From Caulobacteraceae bacterium (GTDB taxonomy: Bacteria > Pseudomonadota > Alphaproteobacteria > Caulobacterales > Caulobacteraceae), in the NCBI GenBank assembly GCA_003164925.1, contig PLRV01000010.1, forward strand, positions 1 to 64,000: a DNA stretch of 64,000 bases. The letters are read 5' to 3'. Under the pieces are notes generated by a model that worked only from the letters and a program-made list of their open reading frames with translations, did no database searches and was not told where the DNA came from. Of this stretch, positions 47,594 through 56,170 are shown one piece after another. Numbering within the stretch: the stretch's first letter is position 1; each line of letters starts with the position of its first letter. The position numbers and the translations under genes were made by a program.

Positions 47594-47875
47594 TCAGCTT
47601 CCCAGTCGGATGGAGGGCGCGAAGGCGCCATCCTCCGAAAGAACAGCCATTTCGGAAAGACGGGTGGACTTTGCCGGCGGATGCATGGCCCCGAAAACCA
47701 GACCGATGGCCAGGGCGGCCAAGGTCAGGGTGGCGCGAACGCCGATAGAGCTGGCCCCGGCGCCTTGTTTTCGAGCCTGGACCTTGGCCCAGATCTGATC
47801 CTCCAGTCCATCCAGATCAGCATGGAATCTGCTTTTGGCTAGGCCGTCCAAGTCATCCTCGATCAACTGTCGCAT
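47594..47875 (-). CDS. Small membrane anti-sigma factor (CnrY-like)
   Basis: 93 residues: about 43 cytoplasmic residues (EDDLDGLAKSRFHADLDGLE), one helix (VRATLTLAALAIGLVFGAM) and a short periplasmic tail. Size, topology and position before the sensor and sigma factor genes match CnrY, which holds the sigma factor at the membrane. Direct sequence similarity is weak, so the call is mainly contextual. It heads the three-gene unit. Confidence 0.65.
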   Translation of the reverse strand: MRQLIEDDLDGLAKSRFHADLDGLEDQIWAKVQARKQGAGASSIGVRATLTLAALAIGLVFGAMHPPAKSTRLSEMAVLSEDGAFAPSIRLGS

Positions 47876-48141
47876 TGCCCCTCCTCGACATCAGCGCAGA
47901 GCCCATCGCCATCGTAATAGCCATGATATGCGCCCACTGAACAGCCGCAAGCCCGCTGGCGAACCGGATCGTCACGCTGAACGGCGTTTGACTCGGCCGC
48001 TCACAAAAAGCCGCGATCGTTTGTTCCATCTCACCCGTCTTGACCCAGCTCCACTAGCAGGCATCGGCTTGTCGCTTCTAAGGTACGCTTCCGAAGCGCG
48101 CTTCCCTCAATCGGCGCAACCGGACCGCGCCGGCTGCAACT

Positions 48142-48534
48142 TCAATTGACGATTGTGGCCCCGATCACCTGTCCGTTGACGGTAGCCTTGATGAGGCTAC
48201 CGCCTGACTGTCCATTTTTCAGCGGGTGAACGACGGCTTCGACCTTGTCGCCGACCTTGAGCGAGCGCGGCGTCCAACCAAAACGGGCGAGGAGGGGGGG
48301 GCTCGCGGCCTCGATGGACCATTCCGACACCTTGCCATTGACGTCCTTCGTCCGCAGTTGGAACCAGGAATGAGGATTGGCCCACTGAAAACCCTGGACA
48401 GTGCCGACAATCGTTACTTCCCGGGTGACGTCGTACATGGCGTTCGAATGATGAGCCTCAGCTTCATTCGCCAGTGACAGGCAGGGAACGACGAGTCCGA
48501 GCGCCAGGCACATCATGACCGCACGTCTCGTCAT
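48142..48534 (-). CDS. DUF6152 secreted protein
   Basis: 130 residues with a signal peptide ending near ANEAEA. The mature start AHHSNAMYDVTREVTIVGTV, then FQWANPHSWFQL, SIEAASPPLLARFGW and KVGDKVEAVVHPLKNGQSGG, are the family's hallmark segments. A beta-barrel fold (OB-like) is likely; no enzyme role is known. The His-rich mature N-terminus may bind metal. Members often sit beside cytochromes and metal-related genes, as here. Confidence 0.8.
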   Translation of the reverse strand: MTRRAVMMCLALGLVVPCLSLANEAEAHHSNAMYDVTREVTIVGTVQGFQWANPHSWFQLRTKDVNGKVSEWSIEAASPPLLARFGWTPRSLKVGDKVEAVVHPLKNGQSGGSLIKATVNGQVIGATIVN

Positions 48535-48946
48535 GGCTCGACTCCGCAATGGGCGACAGAGGCTTACGCTCGAAAGTGGATACGCGCCGGGCGCCGGTTT
48601 CCCTCAGCCTCCGCACGGACGATCAGGGCGATCGACGAAGGACTTGTCCGTTCAAACCCGATACGCATTAGCATGCGCCCCGCCTCCTTGATCCAGCCCA
48701 TTCTCGCCAGCTATGGAAGCGGACGTCCGCCATGGGTAGATCCCCGCCTGCAGGGCGGTCCATTTTCTTGGTTCGAGGTCTCGCGGATGAGGGATCGGAT
48801 CGGGTCCATGCGTAAAGATCCGTAGCTAAAGACATCTAACGCATGAACGAGTTTCACAACGCCGTCCGGGCCCAGCCCCACCGCCGCTTCATCGGCGTCA
48901 TCGACCAGCTTGCGTCGGATGGCCGGGCGCGGGGCGAGCGCGCAGC
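48535..48946. other. 412-bp gap before the cytochrome operon
   Basis: No convincing gene. A 93-codon minus-strand frame (48711-48992) and a 35-codon plus-strand frame (48843-48950, its TGA overlapping the cytochrome ATG) cross it, but neither has a ribosome-binding site or recognisable similarity. The region should hold the promoter of the cytochrome-to-SPFH gene series and that of the DUF6152 gene. Confidence 0.35.
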
Positions 48947-49714
48947 ATGAACCAGCCAACCGGGGTTTCTCGGCCCGCCGCCCGCCCTTCATTTTTCAGG
49001 TTATATTGGCGTCGATGTCTGATGGCCGCGATAGGGGTGCTGGCAATAGGTTTTGCCGGGTTGGGCCTGACGCGGCTCCAGAGGATCGACGAGGAACGAC
49101 GTCTGTTGGGGGCGGCTCCGAACGATGTTCCTAGTCATCCTGCGTGGGTGCGTCTGGCTGTCGACCAGGCACGACCCTTGTTCGCTCGAGAGTGCGCCGG
49201 CTGTCACGGCGGCGACATGAAGGGCCATATCGCTACCGGCGCGCCGAATTTGACCGATCAGAACTGGTTGTACGGTGATGGCAGCGTGTTTCAGATTGAA
49301 CGGACCATCCTCTATGGGATCCGCTCAGATCGTCAGAAATCCCGCAACATCACAGAAATGCCGGCCTATGGCTTGCGAGGTCAGCTCAGCGACGCTGACA
49401 TCCGCAACCTGGTTCAATACGTACTCCAGCTCAGCGGTCAGCCCAACGATGCCCAAGCCGCCATACAGGGCAGGGCGGTGTACAATGGCCAGGGGGGCTG
49501 CTTTGACTGTCACGCCGCAGACGCACGAGGCAACTCGGACTACGGCGCGCCGGATTTGACGGCCAACAGCTGGCTTTATGGGGGTGATCCTCAGTCGCTC
49601 TATAATTCGATCTATTCTGGCCGTCACGGCATGATGCCGGCCTGGATTGGAAAACTGACGCTTGAACAGATCCGAGCCCTCGCGGTTTATATTTATGTCG
49701 CCTCCCACCATTGA
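48947..49714 (+). CDS. Membrane-anchored dihaem cytochrome c (CcoP-like)
   Basis: 255 residues: an N-terminal helix (about 24-44) and two cytochrome c domains with C-x2-C-H motifs CAGCHGGDM (about 83) and CFDCHAAD (about 186). Probable axial Met residues are in ITEMPAYG and HGMMPAW. The pattern resembles subunit III (FixP/CcoP) of cbb3 oxidase, but no oxidase subunits are near. It may pass electrons in the periplasm for the linked genes. Overlaps the next gene by 20 bp. Confidence 0.82.
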   Translation: MNQPTGVSRPAARPSFFRLYWRRCLMAAIGVLAIGFAGLGLTRLQRIDEERRLLGAAPNDVPSHPAWVRLAVDQARPLFARECAGCHGGDMKGHIATGAPNLTDQNWLYGDGSVFQIERTILYGIRSDRQKSRNITEMPAYGLRGQLSDADIRNLVQYVLQLSGQPNDAQAAIQGRAVYNGQGGCFDCHAADARGNSDYGAPDLTANSWLYGGDPQSLYNSIYSGRHGMMPAWIGKLTLEQIRALAVYIYVASHH

Positions 49715-50654
49715 AGCGCCCTTGAAACGCCGCCGCGGAGCCGAATTGCGCGCGGCGCTTTTGGCGCGGCCCCAGCGGCGGCTGGCCCTGGCCCTGGCTG
49801 CGGCGGCGACAGGATTGGCGCTGGCCGCGGCTGGCGTTTTTCACCCCGCTCCACGCGATCTGACGTCGGTCCCGCCTGGCGATGTGGCCTTGGTGAATCA
49901 GCAGCCCATCTTGATGAGCGACTTCGTCGACGAAACTCAGAGCACCGCGGGCGGGTCGTTCGCGGACGCGACGCCGGCCGACCGCGCCAGGGTTCTGCGC
50001 AACATGATCGACCAGGAATTGCTGGTTCAGCGCGCCCTAGCGATTAATTTGCCCGAGCAAGACACCAGCGTGCGTGACGCCCTGGCCGATGGCGTGAATA
50101 ATGAGATCAACTCGGGAGTCTTGGCTACCTCCCCCGACGAAGGCGCCTTGAGGGTCTATTTCGCCGCCCACCAATCGGATTACTCAAGCAAGGGTTCGAT
50201 GAACCTGACCGATCTGGTCCTGCATGTGGGCGGTTTCGAGAACGTGGACCAGAGCGTCAACCAGGCCTTGGCCGACGCCGCAGAGGCGGTCTACCAGCTA
50301 CGCTCCGGCGCCGCGCTGGACTATGTTCAGCAGCACTTCAGCATGATGGATTCCGGCAAGGTCAGTGGCGATACCCTGGACTTTGCCGCTCAAATTCATC
50401 TGAGCCCCAAGCTCTACGCCGTGGCCCGAGGTCTCAGTGACGGACAGGTGTCCAACCCTATCGCCGACACCGACGGTGTGCATGTCCTGGTCATGCACCA
50501 TCGCGTGGCGCCCGTTCCCGCCGATTTCGATAGCGTGCGAAACAACGTCTACAGTGACTACACCAAGGCGCGGGAAGCCGAGGCTCAGCAGGAAAATCTG
50601 AAATTCCTCCGCGCCACCGCCCAGATCCTGATCGCGCCGGGTCACGGCGAATGA
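49695..50654 (+). CDS. Parvulin-like peptidyl-prolyl isomerase (SurA/PpiC-like)
   Basis: 319 residues. A helix (about 31-49) exports or anchors it. SurA-like N-terminal segments follow (DVALVNQQPILMSDF, ARVLRNMIDQELLVQRAL) and then a rotamase-like domain (SGAALDYVQQHFSMMDSG, VARGLSDGQVSNPI, DGVHVLVMHHRV). Probably a periplasmic folding helper for a partner in this operon, such as the cytochrome. The first in-frame ATG after the cytochrome is 49695. Confidence 0.75.
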   Translation: MSPPTIEAPLKRRRGAELRAALLARPQRRLALALAAAATGLALAAAGVFHPAPRDLTSVPPGDVALVNQQPILMSDFVDETQSTAGGSFADATPADRARVLRNMIDQELLVQRALAINLPEQDTSVRDALADGVNNEINSGVLATSPDEGALRVYFAAHQSDYSSKGSMNLTDLVLHVGGFENVDQSVNQALADAAEAVYQLRSGAALDYVQQHFSMMDSGKVSGDTLDFAAQIHLSPKLYAVARGLSDGQVSNPIADTDGVHVLVMHHRVAPVPADFDSVRNNVYSDYTKAREAEAQQENLKFLRATAQILIAPGHGE

Positions 50655-51892
50655 GATCTTTTTTTGGATGGGGCCCGCTCGCGGCTGGGGTGCTGCTGCT
50701 GCTTGGCGCGATGCCTTCAGCCGCCGCCGCGCCGTCCACCGACGCTAGCTATTCCATCTGGACCGTCGATGGATCGACCGTCCACGTTCGTTTCATCCTG
50801 CCCAAGGCCGAGGCCGTCCTATTGGCGGCCGGGGCGCTGCGGATCGACGCCGCCGCCGCCGCCGCCGCGGGCGCGCAACTCAGCGTGAGCGCCTCTTCGG
50901 CCGATTGTCCCGCGCTCATCCAGGATGAGTGGGTAGGCAAGTACTACATCCTGGCTCCTGCCTCCGGCGCCTATCGCTTCGAGATGACCTTCGCCTGTCC
51001 CAGCGCCGTTGGCTTGACCCTGCACAACCATGTGCTGTTCTCAGCCGCGCCCGGTCATATCGACTATGCCAGCGTCCAGGTGGACCGCCGCCGGGCCGTG
51101 CTGGAAACGTTCACCGCGGCGCATCAGGATCTGGTGTTGCCCAGCATCGGTCAGACGCTTCATGGCCCAGGATTGGCCCCGTTCGCGCGGCAGGGTCTGG
51201 CCCGGTTGTGGGGCGCGGACGCCCTGGCCCTCGTGGCGGGACTGCTGTTGTTGGCGCGGCGCTGGCGCGACCTGCTGGACATCGGTTGCGCCTTGGCCCT
51301 GGGATACGCGACAGCCCTGGCGATTATGCTTGGCGGCCTGGTCGCCCCGGACCTCTCGATCGCGGCGGCGGCGGCGGGTTTCCTGGTCGCCGTCCTCGGC
51401 CTCTGCGCTCTTCGCGCGCAGACGGATGGACCGCCGAGCGCACCGCAATGGCGTGTGGCGATGGGCGCCTGCGCCGGCGTCCTTGGAGCCGGAGTCTTGG
51501 CCGCAGCCGCGGCCAAAGGTCTGTCGACCGGTCTTGCAGCGGCCGGTTTAGGTCTGTTCTGCCTGGCCCAAGTTTTCATCGCGGGGAACGGACCGCGCAT
51601 ACGCCTGTTGCAGTTCGCCCCCGCGGCGCTGTTCGGCCTGCTCGATGGCGCCGTCTGGGCGCAAGCCTTGCATCCTCTGCGGATGACCGGGGCGGGTTTG
51701 ACGCCCGCTTTGCTGGGTTATGACCTCGGCGCGTTCCTCGCCCTGGCGGCGGCAACCGGGGCGGGCATGGCCGGACTATGGATGTTGAGGCGTTGGCTCA
51801 GGCCGGTTCAGCTCTTCGCGGGCGATCTGGCGGCGGCGGCCTTGACCGGGCTTGGCTTGTTCTGGTTTGTCAGCCGCCTTTACGGGGTTTAG
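50651..51892 (+). CDS. HupE/UreJ-like membrane protein, diverged
   Basis: 413 residues: a signal peptide, a periplasmic beta domain of about 150 residues, then seven or eight helices. The architecture and the segment FARQGLARLWGADALALVAG match the HupE/UreJ_2 group, where the same place usually reads G-x-D-H. The His is absent here. HupE-type proteins are linked to nickel or to hydrogenase and urease loci. Overlaps the isomerase by 4 bp. Confidence 0.6.
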   Translation: MRSFFGWGPLAAGVLLLLGAMPSAAAAPSTDASYSIWTVDGSTVHVRFILPKAEAVLLAAGALRIDAAAAAAAGAQLSVSASSADCPALIQDEWVGKYYILAPASGAYRFEMTFACPSAVGLTLHNHVLFSAAPGHIDYASVQVDRRRAVLETFTAAHQDLVLPSIGQTLHGPGLAPFARQGLARLWGADALALVAGLLLLARRWRDLLDIGCALALGYATALAIMLGGLVAPDLSIAAAAAGFLVAVLGLCALRAQTDGPPSAPQWRVAMGACAGVLGAGVLAAAAAKGLSTGLAAAGLGLFCLAQVFIAGNGPRIRLLQFAPAALFGLLDGAVWAQALHPLRMTGAGLTPALLGYDLGAFLALAAATGAGMAGLWMLRRWLRPVQLFAGDLAAAALTGLGLFWFVSRLYGV

Positions 51893-51972
51893 CGGATTTC
51901 TGCTGGTCGACGGGCCGGCCTTGAGGGAATGAAGGCGGCGGCGCGTATTTCCGTGAGACTAAGGATGATTGA

Positions 51973-54051
51973 ATGGCTGGCATATCAGGGAGCGGGCCTG
52001 TGAGTTTATCTCAGGATGCCGTGGACCTTCTGCCGGGCGCCCCCTTGAGCCAGGCGCCCCAGTTGGCGCGTCGGCTGATCTGGCTGTACGGCATCTACGC
52101 CGTTGTCCTCGCCCTGTTCTACGCTGTGGCGCTTCTGCCTTTGCACGGCTTCGACAAGCTCAAGGGCATCAGCCACGAGTTCCTGGTCGGCGGGCTAGGG
52201 CCGGTGTCGCTGGCCGCGGTGGTCCTGGCCTTGACCTGCCTGGTCGCCATGGCCCTGATGGCCAATGCGCGCCTTGCCCTGCGCCGGGCCGAGGCTGCGA
52301 GGGTGGCCGGCGAACTTGAGGGCGGGACGCCGGACCTATTGGCGCCCCTATGGCGGCTGGGACCGGGCCTTCTGGCGCGCCAGGGTCAGGCGATCGTACT
52401 GCCGTTCGGACTGTTGATCATCGCGCTTCTGGTTTGGCGTCAGTGGCCCACCCCCGGCGCGCCGGTCTCGCCCGAGGCGAATCTCGCCGCGGCGCTCGTC
52501 GTGGGCCTCGCGTTTCCCTCGCTGATCGCTGAACGGATGATGGCCGCGTTTCCCGCGGCGCAGATGCCCGAGGCGCCCGGCGTGCGCCGCGTGCTGTTGA
52601 CCGTCACGGTTGTTCTGGCGCTGGGCGCTCTGAGCGAGATCGGCCGTACGCTGAGCTTCGGCTGGATCGTCTGGATCCAGCGCGGCGCTATGGTCGTCTG
52701 CGCCCTCATCGCGGCGGAATGGGCCTTGCGCGCCCTGGCCCGGCTGTTCCTGCCGACCCCCACGGCGGACGTGGCCAAGGCGGCCACCGACAGCATCGTC
52801 GCGGCGCTGATCACCGGCGGACCTCGCGCGCCGGGCGCCCTGATCCGCACCCATCTTGGCCTGGACTTCGCTCGCAGCTGGGCCTTGTCCTACCTCAGCA
52901 AGGCCGCCATTCCCGCCCTGGTCGGCACCCTTCTGCTATGCTGGGTTCTGAGCGGCGTGAAGCTGCTCGATGACAACCAGCGGGGGATTTACGAGCGGTT
53001 CGGGGCGCCGGTGAAGGTGCTGGGGCCCGGCTTTCACGTGCTGCTGCCATGGCCGATGGGCCGCATGCGCCCGGTGGAATACGGTGTCACCCACACCATC
53101 GCAGTAGGCGCGCAGCAGGGGCCGGACGCCTACGAAAAAGATGAGAAAGCGGAGCGCATCGGCGCCGAGGATATTCCCCAGGCCAACATGAACCGCCTGT
53201 GGAACACGGCTCACGCCACCGAGGCCGAGTATCTGGTGGCCAGCCAGGCCGAGGGCCAGCAGGGCTTTCAGTTGGTCAACGGCGAGATCCTGGTGATCTA
53301 CCGCACCGGCCTGTCCGACCGAGCCGCGATGCAGTCGGTTTACGGTTCAGCCGACCAGGCCACGGTGGTCGAGGAGGAGGCCAATCGTCTGGCCACCCGG
53401 TTCTTCGCATCCCATACCCTCGACCAACTGCTGGTCGGGCAGGCGGCGGGCCTGCAGGACGCTCTGCGCGGCGAACTGCAGACGGCGGTCGACGCCGACC
53501 GTGCGGGCGTGGACATCGTCTCGGTGTTGATCGACGCGATCCATCCGCCGGCCGGCGCAGCGGTAGCCTACCACTCGGTCCAAGCCGCCGAAATCAACGC
53601 CGACGCCAGCGTGGCCCAGGCGACCGCCCACGCCACGCGCACCACCGGCGTGGCCCAGCAGGAGGCGCACCAGTCGGTCTCCGCCGCCCAAGCCGGCGCC
53701 GTCGAGAAGGTCCAGGTAGCCACGGGCGACGCCTATCAGTTCGCCGCAGACCGCAATGCCTATCGCTCCAGCCCGCCGGCCTTCCTGCTGGAACGGCGCG
53801 CACGCAACCTGACCCCCGCCTTGCGCAGCGTCCGCCTGATGATCGTCGACGCTCGCCTGAGCAAGGATCAGGCGCCGATCATCGATATGCGTTCGGCCGC
53901 CGCGCCGGTCGCCGCCCAAGCCGCGGGCTCGCCGAACACCGCCGCCGATATTCCCCAGCCGGGGACATCCACCGAAGGGCCGCCGCCTCCGGCGACCAGC
54001 GAACAAGCCGATGAAGAGTCCGCCGCCCGCGCTCGCGGCCAACAGAAATGA
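51973..54051 (+). CDS. SPFH protein with polytopic N-terminus (HflK-like)
   Basis: 692 residues. About six hydrophobic helices occupy residues 35-260. A last helix (PALVGTLLLCWVLSGVKLL) leads directly into an SPFH/Band 7 domain (DDNQRGIYERFGAPVKVLG, then PGFHVLLPWPMGRMRPVEYG). A long Ala/Gln-rich coiled region follows, with a Pro-rich tail. HflK itself has only one helix, so this is an extended variant. First of three consecutive SPFH genes, 9 bp before the next. Confidence 0.8.
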   Translation: MAGISGSGPVSLSQDAVDLLPGAPLSQAPQLARRLIWLYGIYAVVLALFYAVALLPLHGFDKLKGISHEFLVGGLGPVSLAAVVLALTCLVAMALMANARLALRRAEAARVAGELEGGTPDLLAPLWRLGPGLLARQGQAIVLPFGLLIIALLVWRQWPTPGAPVSPEANLAAALVVGLAFPSLIAERMMAAFPAAQMPEAPGVRRVLLTVTVVLALGALSEIGRTLSFGWIVWIQRGAMVVCALIAAEWALRALARLFLPTPTADVAKAATDSIVAALITGGPRAPGALIRTHLGLDFARSWALSYLSKAAIPALVGTLLLCWVLSGVKLLDDNQRGIYERFGAPVKVLGPGFHVLLPWPMGRMRPVEYGVTHTIAVGAQQGPDAYEKDEKAERIGAEDIPQANMNRLWNTAHATEAEYLVASQAEGQQGFQLVNGEILVIYRTGLSDRAAMQSVYGSADQATVVEEEANRLATRFFASHTLDQLLVGQAAGLQDALRGELQTAVDADRAGVDIVSVLIDAIHPPAGAAVAYHSVQAAEINADASVAQATAHATRTTGVAQQEAHQSVSAAQAGAVEKVQVATGDAYQFAADRNAYRSSPPAFLLERRARNLTPALRSVRLMIVDARLSKDQAPIIDMRSAAAPVAAQAAGSPNTAADIPQPGTSTEGPPPPATSEQADEESAARARGQQK

Positions 54052-54060
54052 TCTAAGCCG

Positions 54061-55038
54061 ATGACTCACGACTTCGACCCCAATTCCTTGGACGCCCAAG
54101 ATCACGACGACCAGAACGAGCGTCTGAAGATGACCATTCGCGTGGCCATCGCTTCGTTCATTCTGCTGATCGCGCTGATCGCGGAATGCATGGTCATGGT
54201 GCCGGCTGACGAGGCGGTGGTGATCAGCCGTCTGGGCGATCCGGTGCGGGTCATCACAAAGCCGGGCTTGTCCTGGAAGCTGCCGGCCCCCATTGAAACC
54301 ACCATTCCGATCGACTTGCGTCTGCGCACCACCTCGACCGGCCTGCAGGATACGGGCACCCGGGATGGCCTGCGCGTGCTGGTGCAGGTCTACACCGCCT
54401 GGCAAGTGCCGGACGATCCGCAGGCGATCCGGCAATTCCTGCGCGCCTTGCGCAACCAACCGGACGAAGCGGCGCGCCAACTGCGCAGCTTCGTCAGCGC
54501 CGGCATGCACATCACCACCTCGAACTTCAACCTGGCCGACCTGATCAACAGCGACGCGCGCAATGTGCACATCGATGCCTTCGAGCAGCAACTTCGCGGC
54601 CAGATCGCGCCGCAGATGCTGCAGGGCTACGGCATCCAGGTGCGTCAGGTGGGCGTGGAGCGCCTGACCCTGCCGGACGTCACCTTGGCCGCCACGGTGG
54701 CGCGCATGAGCGCAGAACGCGAAACGGTCGCGGCTGCTCGCACGGCCGACGGCCTGCGCCGCGCCGCCGAAATCCAGGCGGACGCGGACCGCGACGGACG
54801 CGAGACCGTGGCCAACGCCCAGCAACAGGCGGCCAAGATTCAGGCCGACGCCGAGGTCGCCGCCGCCCAGATCTACGCCAAGGCCTACAAGGCCGATCCC
54901 AGCCTCTACACGACCCTGCGTTCGCTTGATGCGGCGGGCAAGGTGATGGGGCCGAACACCACGGTGGTTCTGCGCACCGACGCCGCGCCATTCCGGGTGC
55001 TCAGCGAGGGGCCGACCGGCGGACGGGGCGGGAAATGA
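54061..55038 (+). CDS. SPFH protein, HflC-like
   Basis: 325 residues with one N-terminal helix (about 25-45) then VVISRLGDPVRVITKPGLSW and the rest of the SPFH domain. RQVGVERLTLPDVTLAATVARM, a coiled region rich in Ala/Gln/Glu and a C-terminal TTVVLRTDAAPFRVL match HflC. HflK/HflC form large cages that restrain the FtsH protease. This copy is not next to hfq/hflX, so it is a specialised set. Overlaps the third SPFH gene by 4 bp. Confidence 0.85.
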   Translation: MTHDFDPNSLDAQDHDDQNERLKMTIRVAIASFILLIALIAECMVMVPADEAVVISRLGDPVRVITKPGLSWKLPAPIETTIPIDLRLRTTSTGLQDTGTRDGLRVLVQVYTAWQVPDDPQAIRQFLRALRNQPDEAARQLRSFVSAGMHITTSNFNLADLINSDARNVHIDAFEQQLRGQIAPQMLQGYGIQVRQVGVERLTLPDVTLAATVARMSAERETVAAARTADGLRRAAEIQADADRDGRETVANAQQQAAKIQADAEVAAAQIYAKAYKADPSLYTTLRSLDAAGKVMGPNTTVVLRTDAAPFRVLSEGPTGGRGGK

Positions 55039-56111
55039 GCGACGCCCTTTCCATAGGGGACGGCCAGCAGCCGGCCGAGGCGCCCGGTCCGATCCTGCAG
55101 TCGGCCGTTATCGGCTTCCGCATCGTCTACGTCGTAACGCTTCTGCTGGGCGTTCTGTGGCTTGGCTCCAACTGCCGCGTCATATCTTCCGACACCCAGG
55201 CGGTCGTGACCGAGTACGGGCGCGTCGTGCGCACGCAGAAGGCGGGCCTGTTGCTGGCCTGGCCGCGGCCGATTGAAGCGGTGCGCCTGTTGCCTGGGCC
55301 TGATCGGCAGCTCAGTCGGTCTGTCGCCGCCTTGCCGCCGGTGGCGGGGATCGCCTCATCCACGGGGGTCAACGGCAACACCGTACCGGCGGGCGCCACG
55401 CCTTACCTGACGGGCGACGGCAAGGTGGTGTTGCTCGACGCGACCTTGATCTACCACATCACCGATCCGGCGGCTTACGTCCTGTCGCAAGACCACGTGA
55501 CGCCCGCGATGGACCGCATGTTCCGCGCTTCGGCGGTGCGCGTCGCCGCCGGTCAGGCGCTGAACGACTTCCTCGTGTTTCAATCCACCGGCGACCAGGC
55601 CGGGGCGGCCTCGATCGAGGCCGTGCGCGGCGCCGTGCGCGATCGCCTTCTGGGCAGCATCAATGCCCGGCTCAAGGCCCTGGCCGCCCAAGGCGACGGC
55701 CTGGGCGTGGAGGTCGACCGGATCGACATGACCGCCTGGCTGCCCTCGGACGCCAAACAGGCGTTCGACGCCGTGCTGACCGCAAGCCAAAAGGCCGACC
55801 AGGATATCGCGGCCGCCAATACCGACGCCGAGCTGCGCCGCCAGGGCGCTCAGCGCGAGGCCGACCGGCTGATCAGCGCCGCCCAGGCTGCGGCTCTGGA
55901 GCGCACGGTCACCGCCAATGTGGACACCACCAGCATCGGCGCCATCGAGCGCACCTCAGGCTCGCACACGGGTCTGGCCGAGCAGACCTACCGCAACACC
56001 ATCGGCGGCGTGCTGGCCAAGGCGGGCGCGGTCATCGTGATCGATCCCAAGAGCGGCCAGCGCATTCTCATGAACGGTCCGGCCCAGGGCCAAGCGGTTC
56101 CCATGAAATGA
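55035..56111 (+). CDS. Third SPFH/Band 7 protein
   Basis: 358 residues. One helix (about 26-46, YVVTLLLGVLWLGSN), then the SPFH start VISSDTQAVVTEYGRVVRTQ. A variable insertion around 90-125 (GIASSTGVNGNTVPAG) is followed by an Ala/Gln coiled coil (QREADRLISAAQAAALERT) and a conserved end GGVLAKAGAVIVIDPKSG. It is neither a plain HflK nor HflC. It probably co-assembles with the two upstream SPFH proteins and precedes the P-type ATPase by 60 bp. Confidence 0.8.
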   Translation: MSDALSIGDGQQPAEAPGPILQSAVIGFRIVYVVTLLLGVLWLGSNCRVISSDTQAVVTEYGRVVRTQKAGLLLAWPRPIEAVRLLPGPDRQLSRSVAALPPVAGIASSTGVNGNTVPAGATPYLTGDGKVVLLDATLIYHITDPAAYVLSQDHVTPAMDRMFRASAVRVAAGQALNDFLVFQSTGDQAGAASIEAVRGAVRDRLLGSINARLKALAAQGDGLGVEVDRIDMTAWLPSDAKQAFDAVLTASQKADQDIAAANTDAELRRQGAQREADRLISAAQAAALERTVTANVDTTSIGAIERTSGSHTGLAEQTYRNTIGGVLAKAGAVIVIDPKSGQRILMNGPAQGQAVPMK

Positions 56112-56170
56112 GCCTATCCTAGCCCATATTCCATTTTAGCCTCTCCTCCCCCATATCCCGGGTTGGCCCC

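Noticed and set aside
48843-48950. 35-codon forward frame whose TGA overlaps the cytochrome c ATG
   Set aside because: The overlap is attractive, but there is no ribosome-binding site, no recognisable sequence, and an opposing open frame of similar quality covers the same DNA.
48711-48992. 93-codon reverse frame in the gap before the cytochrome gene
   Set aside because: It overlaps the cytochrome start, lacks a ribosome-binding site and resembles no family I know. Most likely chance in GC-rich DNA.
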